Assembly (NCBI RefSeq): GCF_019802255.1
Contig: NZ_JAHYSS010000007.1
Coordinates: 186,001-250,000, forward strand
Direction of reading: 5' to 3'
Length of the DNA: 64,000 bases
DNA from: Pedobacter polysacchareus
GTDB lineage: Bacteria; Bacteroidota; Bacteroidia; Sphingobacteriales; Sphingobacteriaceae
The notes under the pieces are model-generated. The model saw only the letters and a program-made list of their open reading frames with translations. It made no database searches and was not told the origin of the DNA. Of the stretch, positions 8,903-18,517 are shown in pieces; positions within the stretch are counted from its first letter, which is position 1; the number at the start of each line of letters is the position of its first letter. The translations under genes and the position numbers were made by a program.

Positions 8903-9029
8903 TTTGTTCTTCAGCCATTCTTCTTTACCGCCTCAGACCTGCTCCAAAATCAACGCGAATTAAACATAAAATATATACTGGATAAAATATCTACCTTAAT
9001 TTGTTACATACAGAATTGTGAATCAAAAA

Positions 9030-9434
9030 CTAACCTTCACAATTTTTGATTTCGATTTTAGCGATGCCCAGCCAATTTTCTGCTGAGACACCATCAGCCC
9101 CCAGCAAAACCTTAGGATCATGACCGATATGTCCGCCAATTTCATGGATCATTTCCTTACTGATTGCTTTGTTATTAATCCGAACCGGTTCATCTAAAGT
9201 ATCCGTACAAATTTCCAGGTCATAGATGCCATCCACCATAGTTTTACAGATCATCAGGTCAATACCTTTCTCTTGAACCATTCGTCTTAATTCAGAAAAA
9301 GCATGGTTAACCTGGGCCGCACGATCTTCAGTGAAGCCCATTTTTAGTGCTCCATTAAATCCATCGCGACTGTCTTTTGTTAAATTAAAGCTATTTACAT
9401 CCGCTAACACGGATTCCATAATCAATCTGTCCAT
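9030..9434 (-). CDS. Uncharacterised 134-residue cytoplasmic protein
   Basis: I do not recognise this family. The product is soluble with no signal peptide or membrane helix, acidic and mixed alpha/beta in composition, with segments such as GFTEDRAAQVNHAFSELRRM and MIHEIGGHIGHDPKVLLGAD. Two His residues fall in a glycine-rich GGHIGHDP motif; whether they bind metal is a guess. It is monocistronic on the minus strand with 219 bp of non-coding DNA downstream of it. The start at 9434 is the first ATG after stop codons in frame. Confidence 0.65.
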   Translation of the reverse strand: MDRLIMESVLADVNSFNLTKDSRDGFNGALKMGFTEDRAAQVNHAFSELRRMVQEKGIDLMICKTMVDGIYDLEICTDTLDEPVRINNKAISKEMIHEIGGHIGHDPKVLLGADGVSAENWLGIAKIEIKNCEG

Positions 9435-9553
9435 AATTTCTATTTTAAAGAATTCTCTCTATTTAAAAGCTAATAAACGGTCTAATTGTTTGATCAAAAT
9501 TTAAAACAGCAGTTTTTTTGGTTTTATTTTATACCTTAAAAAAAAATATCAGC

Positions 9554-9664
9554 ATGAACATACAAGGAGTAAAAGTAGGACTGTCAGAAATCATGATCAT
9601 GTTGATGGGGCTCATCATTGTGTTTTTAATTATCAGGGCCTTTATTGTCAAGCCAAAAGGTTAA
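9554..9664 (+). CDS. Candidate 36-residue single-helix membrane protein
   Basis: A short open frame from ATG 9554 to TAA 9662-9664. It begins MNIQGVKVGLSE, then has one strongly hydrophobic helix (IMIMLMGLIIVFLIIRAFIV) and ends KPKG, a positive-inside tail. An A-rich run precedes the start, as is common in Bacteroidota. It lies between two minus-strand genes, the 134-residue orphan and cydB, and is convergent with cydB. It is not in the right orientation to be a CydX-type subunit of the adjacent oxidase operon. Supported only by the open frame and the clean helix/charge pattern. Confidence 0.45.
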   Translation: MNIQGVKVGLSEIMIMLMGLIIVFLIIRAFIVKPKG

Positions 9665-9696
9665 AATCAATCCTCATTTTATCCATCGCAATTTGG

Positions 9697-10716
9697 TTAA
9701 TGATCTGTCTCGACATTCGTTTTCTTTTGGAAAATATAAATCAGATACACTAAGGCCGGCAAAATAAATATACTGCCGATCAATAAGGCATAACCTAAAG
9801 TCTCTATGGTTTTAGCCTGGCCCTGATGCGTCAATAAAGAAAGGTTAGCACCATCTTTTAATAAAAGAATATCAGGAAAGTGGCTGTAGGTAGCAGCAAA
9901 TAAAATCATGGTGACCTGGAAGCCTGCCAGCAGCCTTAACAGAATGGGCTTGTCTTTTCCCAATACATAGAACATGACTACTAATGAAATACTGGCCGCA
10001 ATGATAGCAATCAGTCCTGGGGTATCTCCAAAAATCCAGTGAATCAAAGGGATTTGCTCAAAGTATGCCGCAAGGAACACCAATGCTCCACAAAACATCA
10101 CGATAAAAATAATTCTCCTTGCTTTTCTAATAAAATGGTTCCTATCGTTTTCGTCTGTGGTTTGTCCAATGATAAAGATGGTGGCTAAAAACGCACAGAT
10201 ACTCACTGTAAAAATGCCTACGGCAACAGAGAACCAGTTCAGCCAGCTGAATATATAGGCCGATAAGAAGTCATTTGCCTGTGGATCTATCCTGCCTGAA
10301 ACAGCGCTAGCTGCAATTATCCCCAAAAAGAAAGGGGTAATCAAGCTAGAATACACAAATATTGGCGTATAGACTTTCTGCATGTCATCTTCTACAGCAT
10401 CATAATTCCTAAATACAAAAGCGGTACCTCTGGCGATGATGCCCAAAAGCATCCCTACCAATGGGATATGAAGATATATAGATACAGTGGTATATATTTT
10501 AGGAAAGCCTACAAAAAGAATCACGACAGCAATGATCAGCCACATGTGATTGGCTTCCCAAATAGGGCCAATCGCTTTATACATCGTTTTTCGGGTCTTT
10601 TCTTTGTTTTTTTCCGAGGTAAACAGTTCAATAATACCAGCCCCAAAATCGGCACCGCCCAATAAAATATAAAGTAAAATAGCGGTCCAGAGAAAAATAA
10701 TCACAACGTATATCAT
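9697..10716 (-). CDS. cydB: Cytochrome bd ubiquinol oxidase subunit II
   Basis: Integral-membrane subunit of a bd-type quinol oxidase, the high-affinity terminal oxidase that reduces oxygen to water without pumping protons. The 339-residue product begins with the family hallmark N-terminus (VVIIFLWTAILLYILLGGADFGAGI), followed by about eight or nine membrane helices and a conserved WEANHMWLI segment. Length is typical of CydB/AppB. It starts 4 bp after the cydA stop codon, so the two genes form a tight minus-strand operon. Confidence 0.96.
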   Translation of the reverse strand: MIYVVIIFLWTAILLYILLGGADFGAGIIELFTSEKNKEKTRKTMYKAIGPIWEANHMWLIIAVVILFVGFPKIYTTVSIYLHIPLVGMLLGIIARGTAFVFRNYDAVEDDMQKVYTPIFVYSSLITPFFLGIIAASAVSGRIDPQANDFLSAYIFSWLNWFSVAVGIFTVSICAFLATIFIIGQTTDENDRNHFIRKARRIIFIVMFCGALVFLAAYFEQIPLIHWIFGDTPGLIAIIAASISLVVMFYVLGKDKPILLRLLAGFQVTMILFAATYSHFPDILLLKDGANLSLLTHQGQAKTIETLGYALLIGSIFILPALVYLIYIFQKKTNVETDH

Positions 10717-10720
10717 AATA

Positions 10721-12049
10721 TTAGCTTTTAGGAACTTCGGATGATGAATTGTATAATTTACCTACCATGGTAATCTGGCGGTACAATAACAAGCTCACGA
10801 TAACTGCCAAAGAGATGTATACCGCAGTAAAAAGATAAAAAGAATAGGCAATTCCGGGCATAGGTGTAACTGCATCAGCAGTACGCATCACCCCATGAAT
10901 AATCCATGGCTGTCGGCCAACCTCTGTGACTGTCCAGCCGGCTTCTAAAGCAATAAATCCCATGGGTGTGGCCAGCACAAATAGCTTAAGCAGCCAATTA
11001 CTTCTAAGCCAGTTTTTTTTCTTCCATAAGGCAAGGAAATATAAGAGTGCTATTCCCACCATCGCCATGCCTAAGCCCACCATAATCTGAAAGGCATAGT
11101 GTGTCACTGCAACCGGAGGATGATCTTCTTTCGGAATGCTATCCAGACCTTTTACCTCTCCATTAAAATCGCCGGTAGTCATAAAACTAAGTAAACCAGG
11201 AATTCTGATCGCATAATCAACTGTTTTTCTAGCGGTATCAGGAATACCACCAATGATCAATGGGGCATTCCTTTCCGTATGAAAATGGGCCTCCATTGCG
11301 GCTAATTTTGCCGGCTGACGTTTGGCCACGTCTTTTGCAGAAATATCTCCACTTAAGGGTTGTAAACAGGCAAAAACAGTAGCAAATATTGCAGCAATTC
11401 TAAAGGCCATACTATGAAAAGCTACATTTTTACCTTTCAGAATCATCAGTGCATGGACTCCTGCAACAGCAAAACCAGTAGACACGAATGCGGCTACCGT
11501 CATGTGTAAGGCCTGAGAAAACCAGGCATCATTAAACATTGCTTTAACCGGATCTATATTTAAGTACTGTCCGTCTATATAATCAAATCCAGCAGGGCTG
11601 TTCATCCAGGCATTTGCGGCTACCACCAGAATTCCTGATAGCAAACCACTAATTCCTACCACTACCCCTGTTGCCCAATGAAACCAAGGGTTGAGCCTGT
11701 TCCAGCCATAGAGGTAGAACCCCAGGGCAATCGCTTCAATAAAAAATGCCGTTCCCTCTAATGAGAAAGGCATTCCAAATATTGGGCCGGCATGTTCCAT
11801 AAATTTTGGCCAGAGCAGGCCTAGTTCAAAAGACAAAACCGTTCCGGAAACGGCTCCGGTAGCAAAGAAAATCGCTACACCGGCACTCCATGCTTTTGTG
11901 ACATCACGATAAACTGTTTTCTTCGTTTTAAGCCAGTAAAAATGTGCCAGTGACATGAAAAATGGCATGACCATTCCAATACAAGCAAAAACAATGTGAA
12001 AGCCTAAGGAAAAGGCCATCTGAAGGCGGGCAGCTAAAAAATCGTCCAT
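10721..12049 (-). CDS. cydA: Cytochrome bd ubiquinol oxidase subunit I
   Basis: Haem-bearing, quinol-oxidising subunit of the bd oxidase. It has the N-terminal ARLQMAFSLGFHIVFACIG helix with the conserved His at residue 18 (a haem ligand in the family), the segment FSLEGTAFFIEAIALGFYLYG, and the signature GWTVTEVGRQPW near the C-terminus. At 442 residues it is markedly shorter than the roughly 520-residue Escherichia coli protein, mainly in the periplasmic quinol-binding Q-loop; the short-loop form is known in CioA-type and many Bacteroidota oxidases. First gene of a two-gene operon with cydB. No maturation or ABC-exporter genes (cydDC) are nearby. Confidence 0.97.
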   Translation of the reverse strand: MDDFLAARLQMAFSLGFHIVFACIGMVMPFFMSLAHFYWLKTKKTVYRDVTKAWSAGVAIFFATGAVSGTVLSFELGLLWPKFMEHAGPIFGMPFSLEGTAFFIEAIALGFYLYGWNRLNPWFHWATGVVVGISGLLSGILVVAANAWMNSPAGFDYIDGQYLNIDPVKAMFNDAWFSQALHMTVAAFVSTGFAVAGVHALMILKGKNVAFHSMAFRIAAIFATVFACLQPLSGDISAKDVAKRQPAKLAAMEAHFHTERNAPLIIGGIPDTARKTVDYAIRIPGLLSFMTTGDFNGEVKGLDSIPKEDHPPVAVTHYAFQIMVGLGMAMVGIALLYFLALWKKKNWLRSNWLLKLFVLATPMGFIALEAGWTVTEVGRQPWIIHGVMRTADAVTPMPGIAYSFYLFTAVYISLAVIVSLLLYRQITMVGKLYNSSSEVPKS

Positions 12050-12303
12050 ATTAAATTTAAAATAAACGGTAATGGATAAAAGAAATCTTTGCCCGCTAAG
12101 GTACTGCTTAATGCGCGCAGAACATATTTTTCATGGATTAATTAAACATTTCCAGGTAAAAAATCAAAAGGTTAAACTCTTCAAAACGTCCTGTCTAATT
12201 TAACCAGCAGACAATATCAAATGCTTTAAATTAATTATTAGTTATAAATATCACCGTAAATCGATAATTAAATATAGATTCGAAGTTCATCAATCCCACT
12301 TAT

Positions 12304-13143
12304 ATGAACAGAAAGATCGAACGCTCCATTGGAACATTCCTGCGCCCATTTTACCTATGCGCGTTGTGTTGTATTTTATTGAGTTATAGCTGCAGTAAAA
12401 GGCCAGATCCGGGCAAAGAACAGGACAAAACAAAGGAGCCTGAAAAACCTGATCCGCCGTTGAATACGGCCTTGGTGCCCTCCACTATCAAATCACAAAA
12501 TTTACTGATGACCTTCAAGTATGATGAAGCAAAAAACCTATTGATGGAGCTGGTTCAATCTGATGGATGGGTTACCAAGTTTTTTTACCGCCCAGACCAG
12601 ACTCCGATGGAGCTGGAATACTACAAAGACAATAAGCTTCAGCAAATCGTCAGTTATATCTTCAACAAAGAGGGTCGGCTGGACAAGATTGCATTGTTTG
12701 ATAAAAATTCAGTATCCTATGGTTTTTATTTGGTGGTTCAGGATGAGGGGAAACGAACCACCCAATTAAAGAAATATGATACAAAAGGCAAATTGATTGA
12801 AGAGGAAAACATCAGCTATGATCAGCTGGGGAATATCACCAAAATTGTGCTGACCAATAATGGCAAAACGACCACCATGAGCAGCACTTACGACGGACAC
12901 TCCGGAATTTACCGCCATATTCCCCACTTTCAATTGTTATTCCTGGCACAGCCACAACAGCAAGCCAGAGCCATCTATTCCATCAGTAATCCATTGCGTC
13001 TGGATTACCTGCCTTCTGGTACAAGCAGCAGCATATATACTTACGAATACAACAGCAGTGGTTATCCTTCCAGTCTACAGCTGAGCCAGGGAAATCTTAA
13101 CGAAACACTAAAAATGACCTATAAAACACTTAAACCAAAATAG
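12304..13143 (+). CDS. Lipoprotein of unknown function, YD-repeat-like
   Basis: Predicted outer-membrane or periplasmic lipoprotein of 279 residues. A basic N-terminus and hydrophobic segment end in a lipobox (LLSYSC, Cys at about residue 30). A charged Pro/Lys/Glu linker follows (about 33-52), then a domain of repeated strand motifs of the type YDEAKNLLMEL, YKDNKLQQIV, YDTKGKLIEEE, YDQLGNITKIV and YEYNSSGYPSSL. These resemble the degenerate YD-like repeats of DUF4595-type Bacteroidota lipoproteins. It stands alone on the plus strand, divergent from cydA and convergent with the aminopeptidase gene, whose stop codon is 1 bp away. Specific role unknown. Confidence 0.75.
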   Translation: MNRKIERSIGTFLRPFYLCALCCILLSYSCSKRPDPGKEQDKTKEPEKPDPPLNTALVPSTIKSQNLLMTFKYDEAKNLLMELVQSDGWVTKFFYRPDQTPMELEYYKDNKLQQIVSYIFNKEGRLDKIALFDKNSVSYGFYLVVQDEGKRTTQLKKYDTKGKLIEEENISYDQLGNITKIVLTNNGKTTTMSSTYDGHSGIYRHIPHFQLLFLAQPQQQARAIYSISNPLRLDYLPSGTSSSIYTYEYNSSGYPSSLQLSQGNLNETLKMTYKTLKPK

Positions 13144-13144
13144 A

Positions 13145-15766
13145 TTATTTAGCTATACTCCTTAATGCAGAGGCCCGGTAAAGGTTATCTGTGGCCTGCA
13201 GAATTTTGGCTTTAAGCTTTGGATTATAATCAGGATTTGCTTTCAGGAAATCTGTAACCAGCGCTGCGGCTTCCTCCGTCTGGTAATAGCTAAAGGTAGA
13301 TTGCAGCCAGCTTTGAGGGAAGAATATATCACCTGTTGTTTGGATTTCAACAAGCATATCCAGGCTCTTAGGCAAGTACGCAATAGCAGTCGCTTGCCTA
13401 AGCGGGTGATGCAGGTAGTATAAGGCAACACCCACATTGGCTTCTTTTTCCCTGTTCACTTTTAATTCCAAGCGTTTGAAAAAAGCATTCCTGTCGGCAA
13501 GATTTGAAGAAACAGCAGGCCTGATGTATTCATAACGCTTCCTGCGGTCTGTATTGGTAATTCTATCTAACTGTGATTGGAGCAGACTGGAATTATCTTC
13601 CATTCTAAGGGCCAAAGCAAAGGTTAATGCAGTATAATCATCTTCCGATAAGATCAAACCTTGCGGTGCTTTTTGATTTTTCCAGATGAGGTTTAATTGG
13701 TCAGTTGCGGCTTTCGATAGGAAAATGTCCTGATAAGCCTTGAAATATAGTTTTTTCTGATTTGCTAAGGGCTGGTTAATCATGGCACTCCATAGTACAT
13801 TTTCTAATCTATTATGACTGGCCATTCTTTCTTCAGGCTTCATAAACTCCCAGAAAATAGTACTAATGTAACCAGTCATCAGTTTCAGATTAAGTTCTTC
13901 TTTTTCCTGACCAATACCAGTCATCAACAACTCGAGCAATGCAGCGGGTTGGATGGATCTGCCATTCAGCATGTTCTCATAAAGAGAAATGTAGGCAGCA
14001 GCACGATTCAATGGCTGTTCGATTTTGTAAAGTTTTGAAAACATTGCAGTGTCTACCGGCCATACGCCATACCCTTGCCCGGAAGAATTAAACTGTACAA
14101 ATAAGGGAACATCCATTCCTATAGCTTCTTTTAGGGCGACTGATTTTGCATTTAGATTTACCGTCAGTTCTTTAACACCGTCAGGGTAATATAAGCTGAC
14201 TTCGAAAAGCTGAGGCCAGATCTTTTCACTTCCAGTTCCACCACTAGTCTCCCTTCCAATTCTTTTATCCGTTCCACTTTTATACTCTGCTTTTTGCTGA
14301 ATATGGAGACTGGTAATTTTACCATCTTTCTTCTCCAATTGATAATCAATTATGGGTCTGCCGCTGTCATTTACCCATACTTTATTCCATTTTTGTAAAT
14401 CAGCATCGGCGTACTTATCCAGGATCGCAATTAAGTCTGGCCATGAGGCATTGCCATTGGCAAATTTCTTCAGGTATTCACGAACTCCCTTTTGAAACTT
14501 ATCTTTCCCCATCAGGCGTTCCAGCTGACGCATCATAATGGGTGCTTTATGATAGATGATATTGCCATAAAGTGTTCCGGCATCTTTTAAATTGTCCAGA
14601 TCCTGACGGATAGGATTTGCACCGATGGTACGGTCTACCCCATAAGCAGCGGGAAAGTGATCCACCAGGAATTTCAAATCAAAATCTGCCTTTCCGGTAA
14701 TTGCTTCTGTGCTTTTATCTGCCATAAAATTAGCAAACACCTCTTTCATCCAGACATCTGTGAACCAGTTCATGGTCACTAAATCTCCAAACCAGATGTG
14801 TGCCGTTTCGTGAGCAATCAGATTACTTCTGGAGTTCAGCTGATCTTTCGTCGCCCCTCCATCTAAAAACAAGGAAGATTCTTTATATTGAATTGCACCT
14901 ACATGCTCCATTCCTCCGAATTGGAAATCCGGAATGGCCACGAAATCAAACTTCTGGAATGGGTAAGGAATTTCCGTCCATTTCTCCATAAATTTCAACG
15001 AATTACCGTGGATCCTGAAAATTTCATTTAGGCTATGGTTAAGCTTTGCAGTATCTGTTTCACGGTATAAGAAATTTCCAGAAAGGCGATCCATTGGTGC
15101 TGTCATCTTTTTAAATTTCCCTGCGGCAAAAGCAAAAAGATAAGTACTTATGGTATCAGAAGGTTTATAATGATAAGTTTTGCGATTTGCTGTCACTACT
15201 GAATCTCTCAGTACTGCGTTTGCAATTGCATCCCAATCCTTGGCTACCTTTAGAGTAAGGGTATAAACCGCTTTCATATCTGGCTGATCAAAACATGGAA
15301 AAACTGTTCTTGCACGATCAGGCACAAATAACGTATATAAATAGTCTGAATTTCGATTCAAAGCACCATTACCCGCCCAGAATTCTATGGAAACTACATT
15401 TCTTCCTGATTTCAGGTATTTCTGATCTACAATTAAGTGCTCATTAACCAGCTGAATTTCAACAGGCATTCCATTTACTGAAAGTTTTTTAAGCAGACTT
15501 TTATCTTCTTTAAAATCAAGCTGCAGGGGATATTTTGTGGATTTAAGCTGGAATGAAACCTCAGCTACTGCAGCAATTTTCTGTTCTTTTTCTGAGGGAA
15601 TATCCAATTCCATCAAGTAATGAACCTCCGAAATATTAGCTTTTCTATAATTCGCGAGATCTCGGGAAACTCCGGTTTCTATTCCTGGATCAGGAAGAGA
15701 TTTTACCGCCGCACAGGATAAAAAAACAGTGGCCACCAAGGGAAAAATATAACGTACATTCAGCAT
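13145..15766 (-). CDS. M1-family zinc aminopeptidase, lipoprotein
   Basis: Zinc metallopeptidase that removes N-terminal residues from peptides. The 873-residue protein has a lipoprotein signal (VFLSC, Cys near residue 18), an N-terminal beta domain, the exopeptidase motif FGGMEHVG, and the catalytic zinc site HETAH at 319-323 with the third ligand Glu342 in WMKEVFANF. The usual Gly after that Glu (NEGFA in many M1 enzymes) is Val here. A long helical ERAP-like C-terminal domain completes the protein. The lipobox and TonB-rich context suggest that it digests peptides at the periplasmic or outer-membrane surface. It is a single gene on the minus strand. Confidence 0.93.
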   Translation of the reverse strand: MLNVRYIFPLVATVFLSCAAVKSLPDPGIETGVSRDLANYRKANISEVHYLMELDIPSEKEQKIAAVAEVSFQLKSTKYPLQLDFKEDKSLLKKLSVNGMPVEIQLVNEHLIVDQKYLKSGRNVVSIEFWAGNGALNRNSDYLYTLFVPDRARTVFPCFDQPDMKAVYTLTLKVAKDWDAIANAVLRDSVVTANRKTYHYKPSDTISTYLFAFAAGKFKKMTAPMDRLSGNFLYRETDTAKLNHSLNEIFRIHGNSLKFMEKWTEIPYPFQKFDFVAIPDFQFGGMEHVGAIQYKESSLFLDGGATKDQLNSRSNLIAHETAHIWFGDLVTMNWFTDVWMKEVFANFMADKSTEAITGKADFDLKFLVDHFPAAYGVDRTIGANPIRQDLDNLKDAGTLYGNIIYHKAPIMMRQLERLMGKDKFQKGVREYLKKFANGNASWPDLIAILDKYADADLQKWNKVWVNDSGRPIIDYQLEKKDGKITSLHIQQKAEYKSGTDKRIGRETSGGTGSEKIWPQLFEVSLYYPDGVKELTVNLNAKSVALKEAIGMDVPLFVQFNSSGQGYGVWPVDTAMFSKLYKIEQPLNRAAAYISLYENMLNGRSIQPAALLELLMTGIGQEKEELNLKLMTGYISTIFWEFMKPEERMASHNRLENVLWSAMINQPLANQKKLYFKAYQDIFLSKAATDQLNLIWKNQKAPQGLILSEDDYTALTFALALRMEDNSSLLQSQLDRITNTDRRKRYEYIRPAVSSNLADRNAFFKRLELKVNREKEANVGVALYYLHHPLRQATAIAYLPKSLDMLVEIQTTGDIFFPQSWLQSTFSYYQTEEAAALVTDFLKANPDYNPKLKAKILQATDNLYRASALRSIAK

Positions 15767-15879
15767 TTGGCTAATTTAACAATGATTCTCTAATTTGTTC
15801 GTCATATATAACCTCAGAAACTTGATTTGTAGCAAATAATCATTCTTTAGTGTAAATTAGTAACAAAAAAAATAATCAA

Positions 15880-16728
15880 ATGAAGACAACATTAAAAACT
15901 TTGATGATTCTCGCTCTGGCAGTTTCATTAAACACGGAACTTCAGGCTCAAGGTATCAAAATACCGCAGGCGAGTTCTGCTCAGACCATCACACAGAGTT
16001 TTGGATTGGGTAAAATCAACGTTTCTTATTCACGCCCAAATACCAAAGGCCGTAAAGTTTTTGGAGGAATGGAGCCATTCGACAAAGTTTGGCGTACAGG
16101 TGCTAACTCAGCTACTTCCATCACCTTTAGTGATCCTGTGAAAATTGGCGGACAAGAGCTTGCAGCTGGTACTTACGGTTTATTTACCATTCCTGGTAAA
16201 GATGAGTGGACAGTTATCTTCAATAAAGATTCAAAACAATGGGGTGCTTATGAATACAAAGAGGCCGAAGATGTATTGCGCATCAAAGTAAAGCCTGTTA
16301 AACTAAAGGAAAAAGTTGAAACCTTCACCATTCAGTTTGCCAATGTGTACCCTACTACGGCTCAATTACAGTTGTCATGGGAAAACACAGGCTTAAACAT
16401 TGACCTAAGCACAGAAATTGATGCTCAGGTAATGGCTAGCATCGATGAAGCAATGAAAGGTGAGAAAAAACCTTATTTCGCTGCTGCACAATACTACTTT
16501 GAAAATGGGAAAGACCTGAATAAAGCATTAGAATGGATCAATGCTGCTGAAGCTGCAGATCCTAAAGCACCATGGGTAAGGTTATGGAAAGGCCGTATTC
16601 AATTGAAAAAAGGTGATAAAGCCGGAGCAATTGCTTCTGCAGAAGCTGGAATTAAATTAGCTACTGAGGCTAAAGTTGACGAGTATGTGAGACTAAACAG
16701 CGCGTTGCTTGCTGAAGCAAAAAAATAA
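15880..16728 (+). CDS. DUF2911-domain secreted protein with TPR-like C-terminus
   Basis: Exported protein of 282 residues with a signal peptide (LMILALAVSLNTELQAQ). The DUF2911 domain spans about residues 30-170 and shows the family features VSYSRPNTKGRKVFGG, VWRTGANSATSITF, GTYGLFTIPGKDEW and WGAYEYK. The C-terminal part (about 185-282) is helical, with a TPR-like repeat (ALEWINAAEAADPKAPWVRL, AGIKLATEAK). Biochemical function of DUF2911 is not established. Monocistronic on the plus strand, followed by a strong bidirectional terminator. Confidence 0.9.
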   Translation: MKTTLKTLMILALAVSLNTELQAQGIKIPQASSAQTITQSFGLGKINVSYSRPNTKGRKVFGGMEPFDKVWRTGANSATSITFSDPVKIGGQELAAGTYGLFTIPGKDEWTVIFNKDSKQWGAYEYKEAEDVLRIKVKPVKLKEKVETFTIQFANVYPTTAQLQLSWENTGLNIDLSTEIDAQVMASIDEAMKGEKKPYFAAAQYYFENGKDLNKALEWINAAEAADPKAPWVRLWKGRIQLKKGDKAGAIASAEAGIKLATEAKVDEYVRLNSALLAEAKK

Positions 16729-16756
16729 CATCCGGTTCATTCGCATCGGTTAAAAC

Positions 16757-16795
16757 AAAAACGGGCTGCATCAAATCATGATGCAGCCCGTTTTT
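16757..16795. terminator. Bidirectional Rho-independent terminator
   Basis: Perfect 17-bp inverted repeat (AAAAACGGGCTGCATCA at 16757-16773 and its complement at 16779-16795) with a 5-nt loop. It is GC-rich in the stem centre and flanked by A and T runs, so it can end both the plus-strand DUF2911 gene and the minus-strand symporter gene. Confidence 0.92.
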
Positions 16796-16810
16796 GAATA
16801 AAAAGGCGAT

Positions 16811-18517
16811 CTATACTGGTTTTTCTAAGCACCTGGTTTCCTTGGTAAACTGCTGAATAGCGATTGACAATATCACGACCAATATACAACCGATCACATT
16901 GAGCCATAAATAAGCTACCCAGTCTTGCCTGCCAATGAGTACCACTGCGATTTCAGCCGCAATTGCAGCAAGGAATACCGCTCTTCCATTGACCTGTTTG
17001 ATGTAAAACGCCACCAGAAATACTCCTAAAATAGTCCCATAAATATAAGAGCCCAGGATATTCACTGCTTCCAGCAAGTTCCCGATTTTACTGGCATATA
17101 AAGCCATAATGATACAGATTACGCCCCAAAATACGGTTGCCCATCTGGAAGCCTGCAGGTATTCATGATCAGATCCATCTTTACGGATCAGCCTTTTATA
17201 AATATCGATAACGGTTGTAGAGGCTAAGGAATTCAATGCACTGGCTGTTGAGCCCATCGAGGCTAAAAATATAATGGCAATCAGCAGTCCAATTAGCCCT
17301 TTAGGCAAGTACTGTGTTACAAAACTCAGGAAGATATAATTGTTGTCATTGACATCTGCATGTTCATCATTCTTTGTCATCAGTGTAGTCACTTCCTTTC
17401 GGATCGACTTTCCTTTTTCATCAGCCATTTGCAAGGCAGTCCGGTAACGATCAATTTCCGCCTTATCCCCTTTGTTTAAAGCCTGATTCATCTGATCTAC
17501 TACCTTTTGCTTTTCTACAAATGACTGATCATAAGCAGTTTTTAACTTATTCAGTTCCGGCTGGTATTCACTCTTTTCCAGCTTATTTAATTCAAAGCTG
17601 TTAAAAAATATAGGCGGGCGATTATACTGGTAAAATGTAAACACAAGTACGCCAATCAAAAGGATCAGAAATTGCATTGGGATTTTAACCAATCCATTCA
17701 TCAGCAATCCTAAACGGCTTTGGTTCACAGAAGCACCCGATAAATACCGTCCTACCTGACTTTGATCCGTTCCAAAATAAGAAAGCTGTAAAAAGAATCC
17801 ACCAATCAGGCCAGACCAAACCGTATAAGGATTGTTCAGGTCAAAGGTGAAATCGATCGCATTTGTCCTGCCCATTTTTCCGGCAATGCTCAGGGCTTTC
17901 CCAAAACCAATATCTCCAGGAAGTAAATGTACCACCATGATTCCTGCAGCAAATAGTCCGCAGAAAATGATACTCATTTGCAACATCTGAGTATAGGACA
18001 CAGCTTTTGTACCTCCATAAACCGTATAAAAAACCACTAAACTTCCAATGAACAATGTGGTGTAAGTAGTATTAATATCTAATATCGTGGAAAGAATAAT
18101 CGAAGGTGCATAAATAGTAATTCCGGTAGACAAGCCCCGCTGAATCAAGAACAAGAACGCGGTTAATGCCCTGGTATTTAAATCAAATCGCTGTTCCAAA
18201 AACTCATAAGCGGTATACACCTTTAGTCGGTGATATATCGGCACAAAAGTGATACACAATACAATCATCGCCAATGGCAGACCGAAATAAAACTGCACAA
18301 AGCTCATTCCTGAAGAGTAAGCTAAACCTGGAGCGGATAAAAAAGTAATCGCACTTGCCTGTGTGGCCATTACCGAAAGACAGACCTGATACCACGGTGC
18401 CGTTTGGTTGCCCAGCAAAAATCCCTGAATATTTTTAGCTCCCCGGCTTTTATAAATGCCATAAACGACAATGGCAACCAAGGTAATGATCAATACGGCC
18501 CAATCTATATTACTCAT
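16811..18517 (-). CDS. Sodium:solute symporter (SSS family)
   Basis: Inner-membrane sodium-coupled transporter of 568 residues with about 13-14 hydrophobic helices. Family features include the N-terminal GFLLGNQTAPWYQVCLSVMA segment, FFLQLSYFGTDQSQVGRYL and the later FLASMGSTASALNSLASTTV segment, which corresponds to the Na+-site helix. A hydrophilic insert of about 80 residues rich in Lys, Glu and Gln lies between helices (about residues 305-385). The start ATG overlaps the stop of a 30-residue membrane ORF (ATGA), which in turn overlaps the stop of a secreted PIG-L deacetylase gene, so the three are probably translated in sequence. The substrate is unknown; the deacetylase partner suggests a sugar or sugar derivative. 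Confidence 0.93.
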   Translation of the reverse strand: MSNIDWAVLIITLVAIVVYGIYKSRGAKNIQGFLLGNQTAPWYQVCLSVMATQASAITFLSAPGLAYSSGMSFVQFYFGLPLAMIVLCITFVPIYHRLKVYTAYEFLEQRFDLNTRALTAFLFLIQRGLSTGITIYAPSIILSTILDINTTYTTLFIGSLVVFYTVYGGTKAVSYTQMLQMSIIFCGLFAAGIMVVHLLPGDIGFGKALSIAGKMGRTNAIDFTFDLNNPYTVWSGLIGGFFLQLSYFGTDQSQVGRYLSGASVNQSRLGLLMNGLVKIPMQFLILLIGVLVFTFYQYNRPPIFFNSFELNKLEKSEYQPELNKLKTAYDQSFVEKQKVVDQMNQALNKGDKAEIDRYRTALQMADEKGKSIRKEVTTLMTKNDEHADVNDNNYIFLSFVTQYLPKGLIGLLIAIIFLASMGSTASALNSLASTTVIDIYKRLIRKDGSDHEYLQASRWATVFWGVICIIMALYASKIGNLLEAVNILGSYIYGTILGVFLVAFYIKQVNGRAVFLAAIAAEIAVVLIGRQDWVAYLWLNVIGCILVVILSIAIQQFTKETRCLEKPV

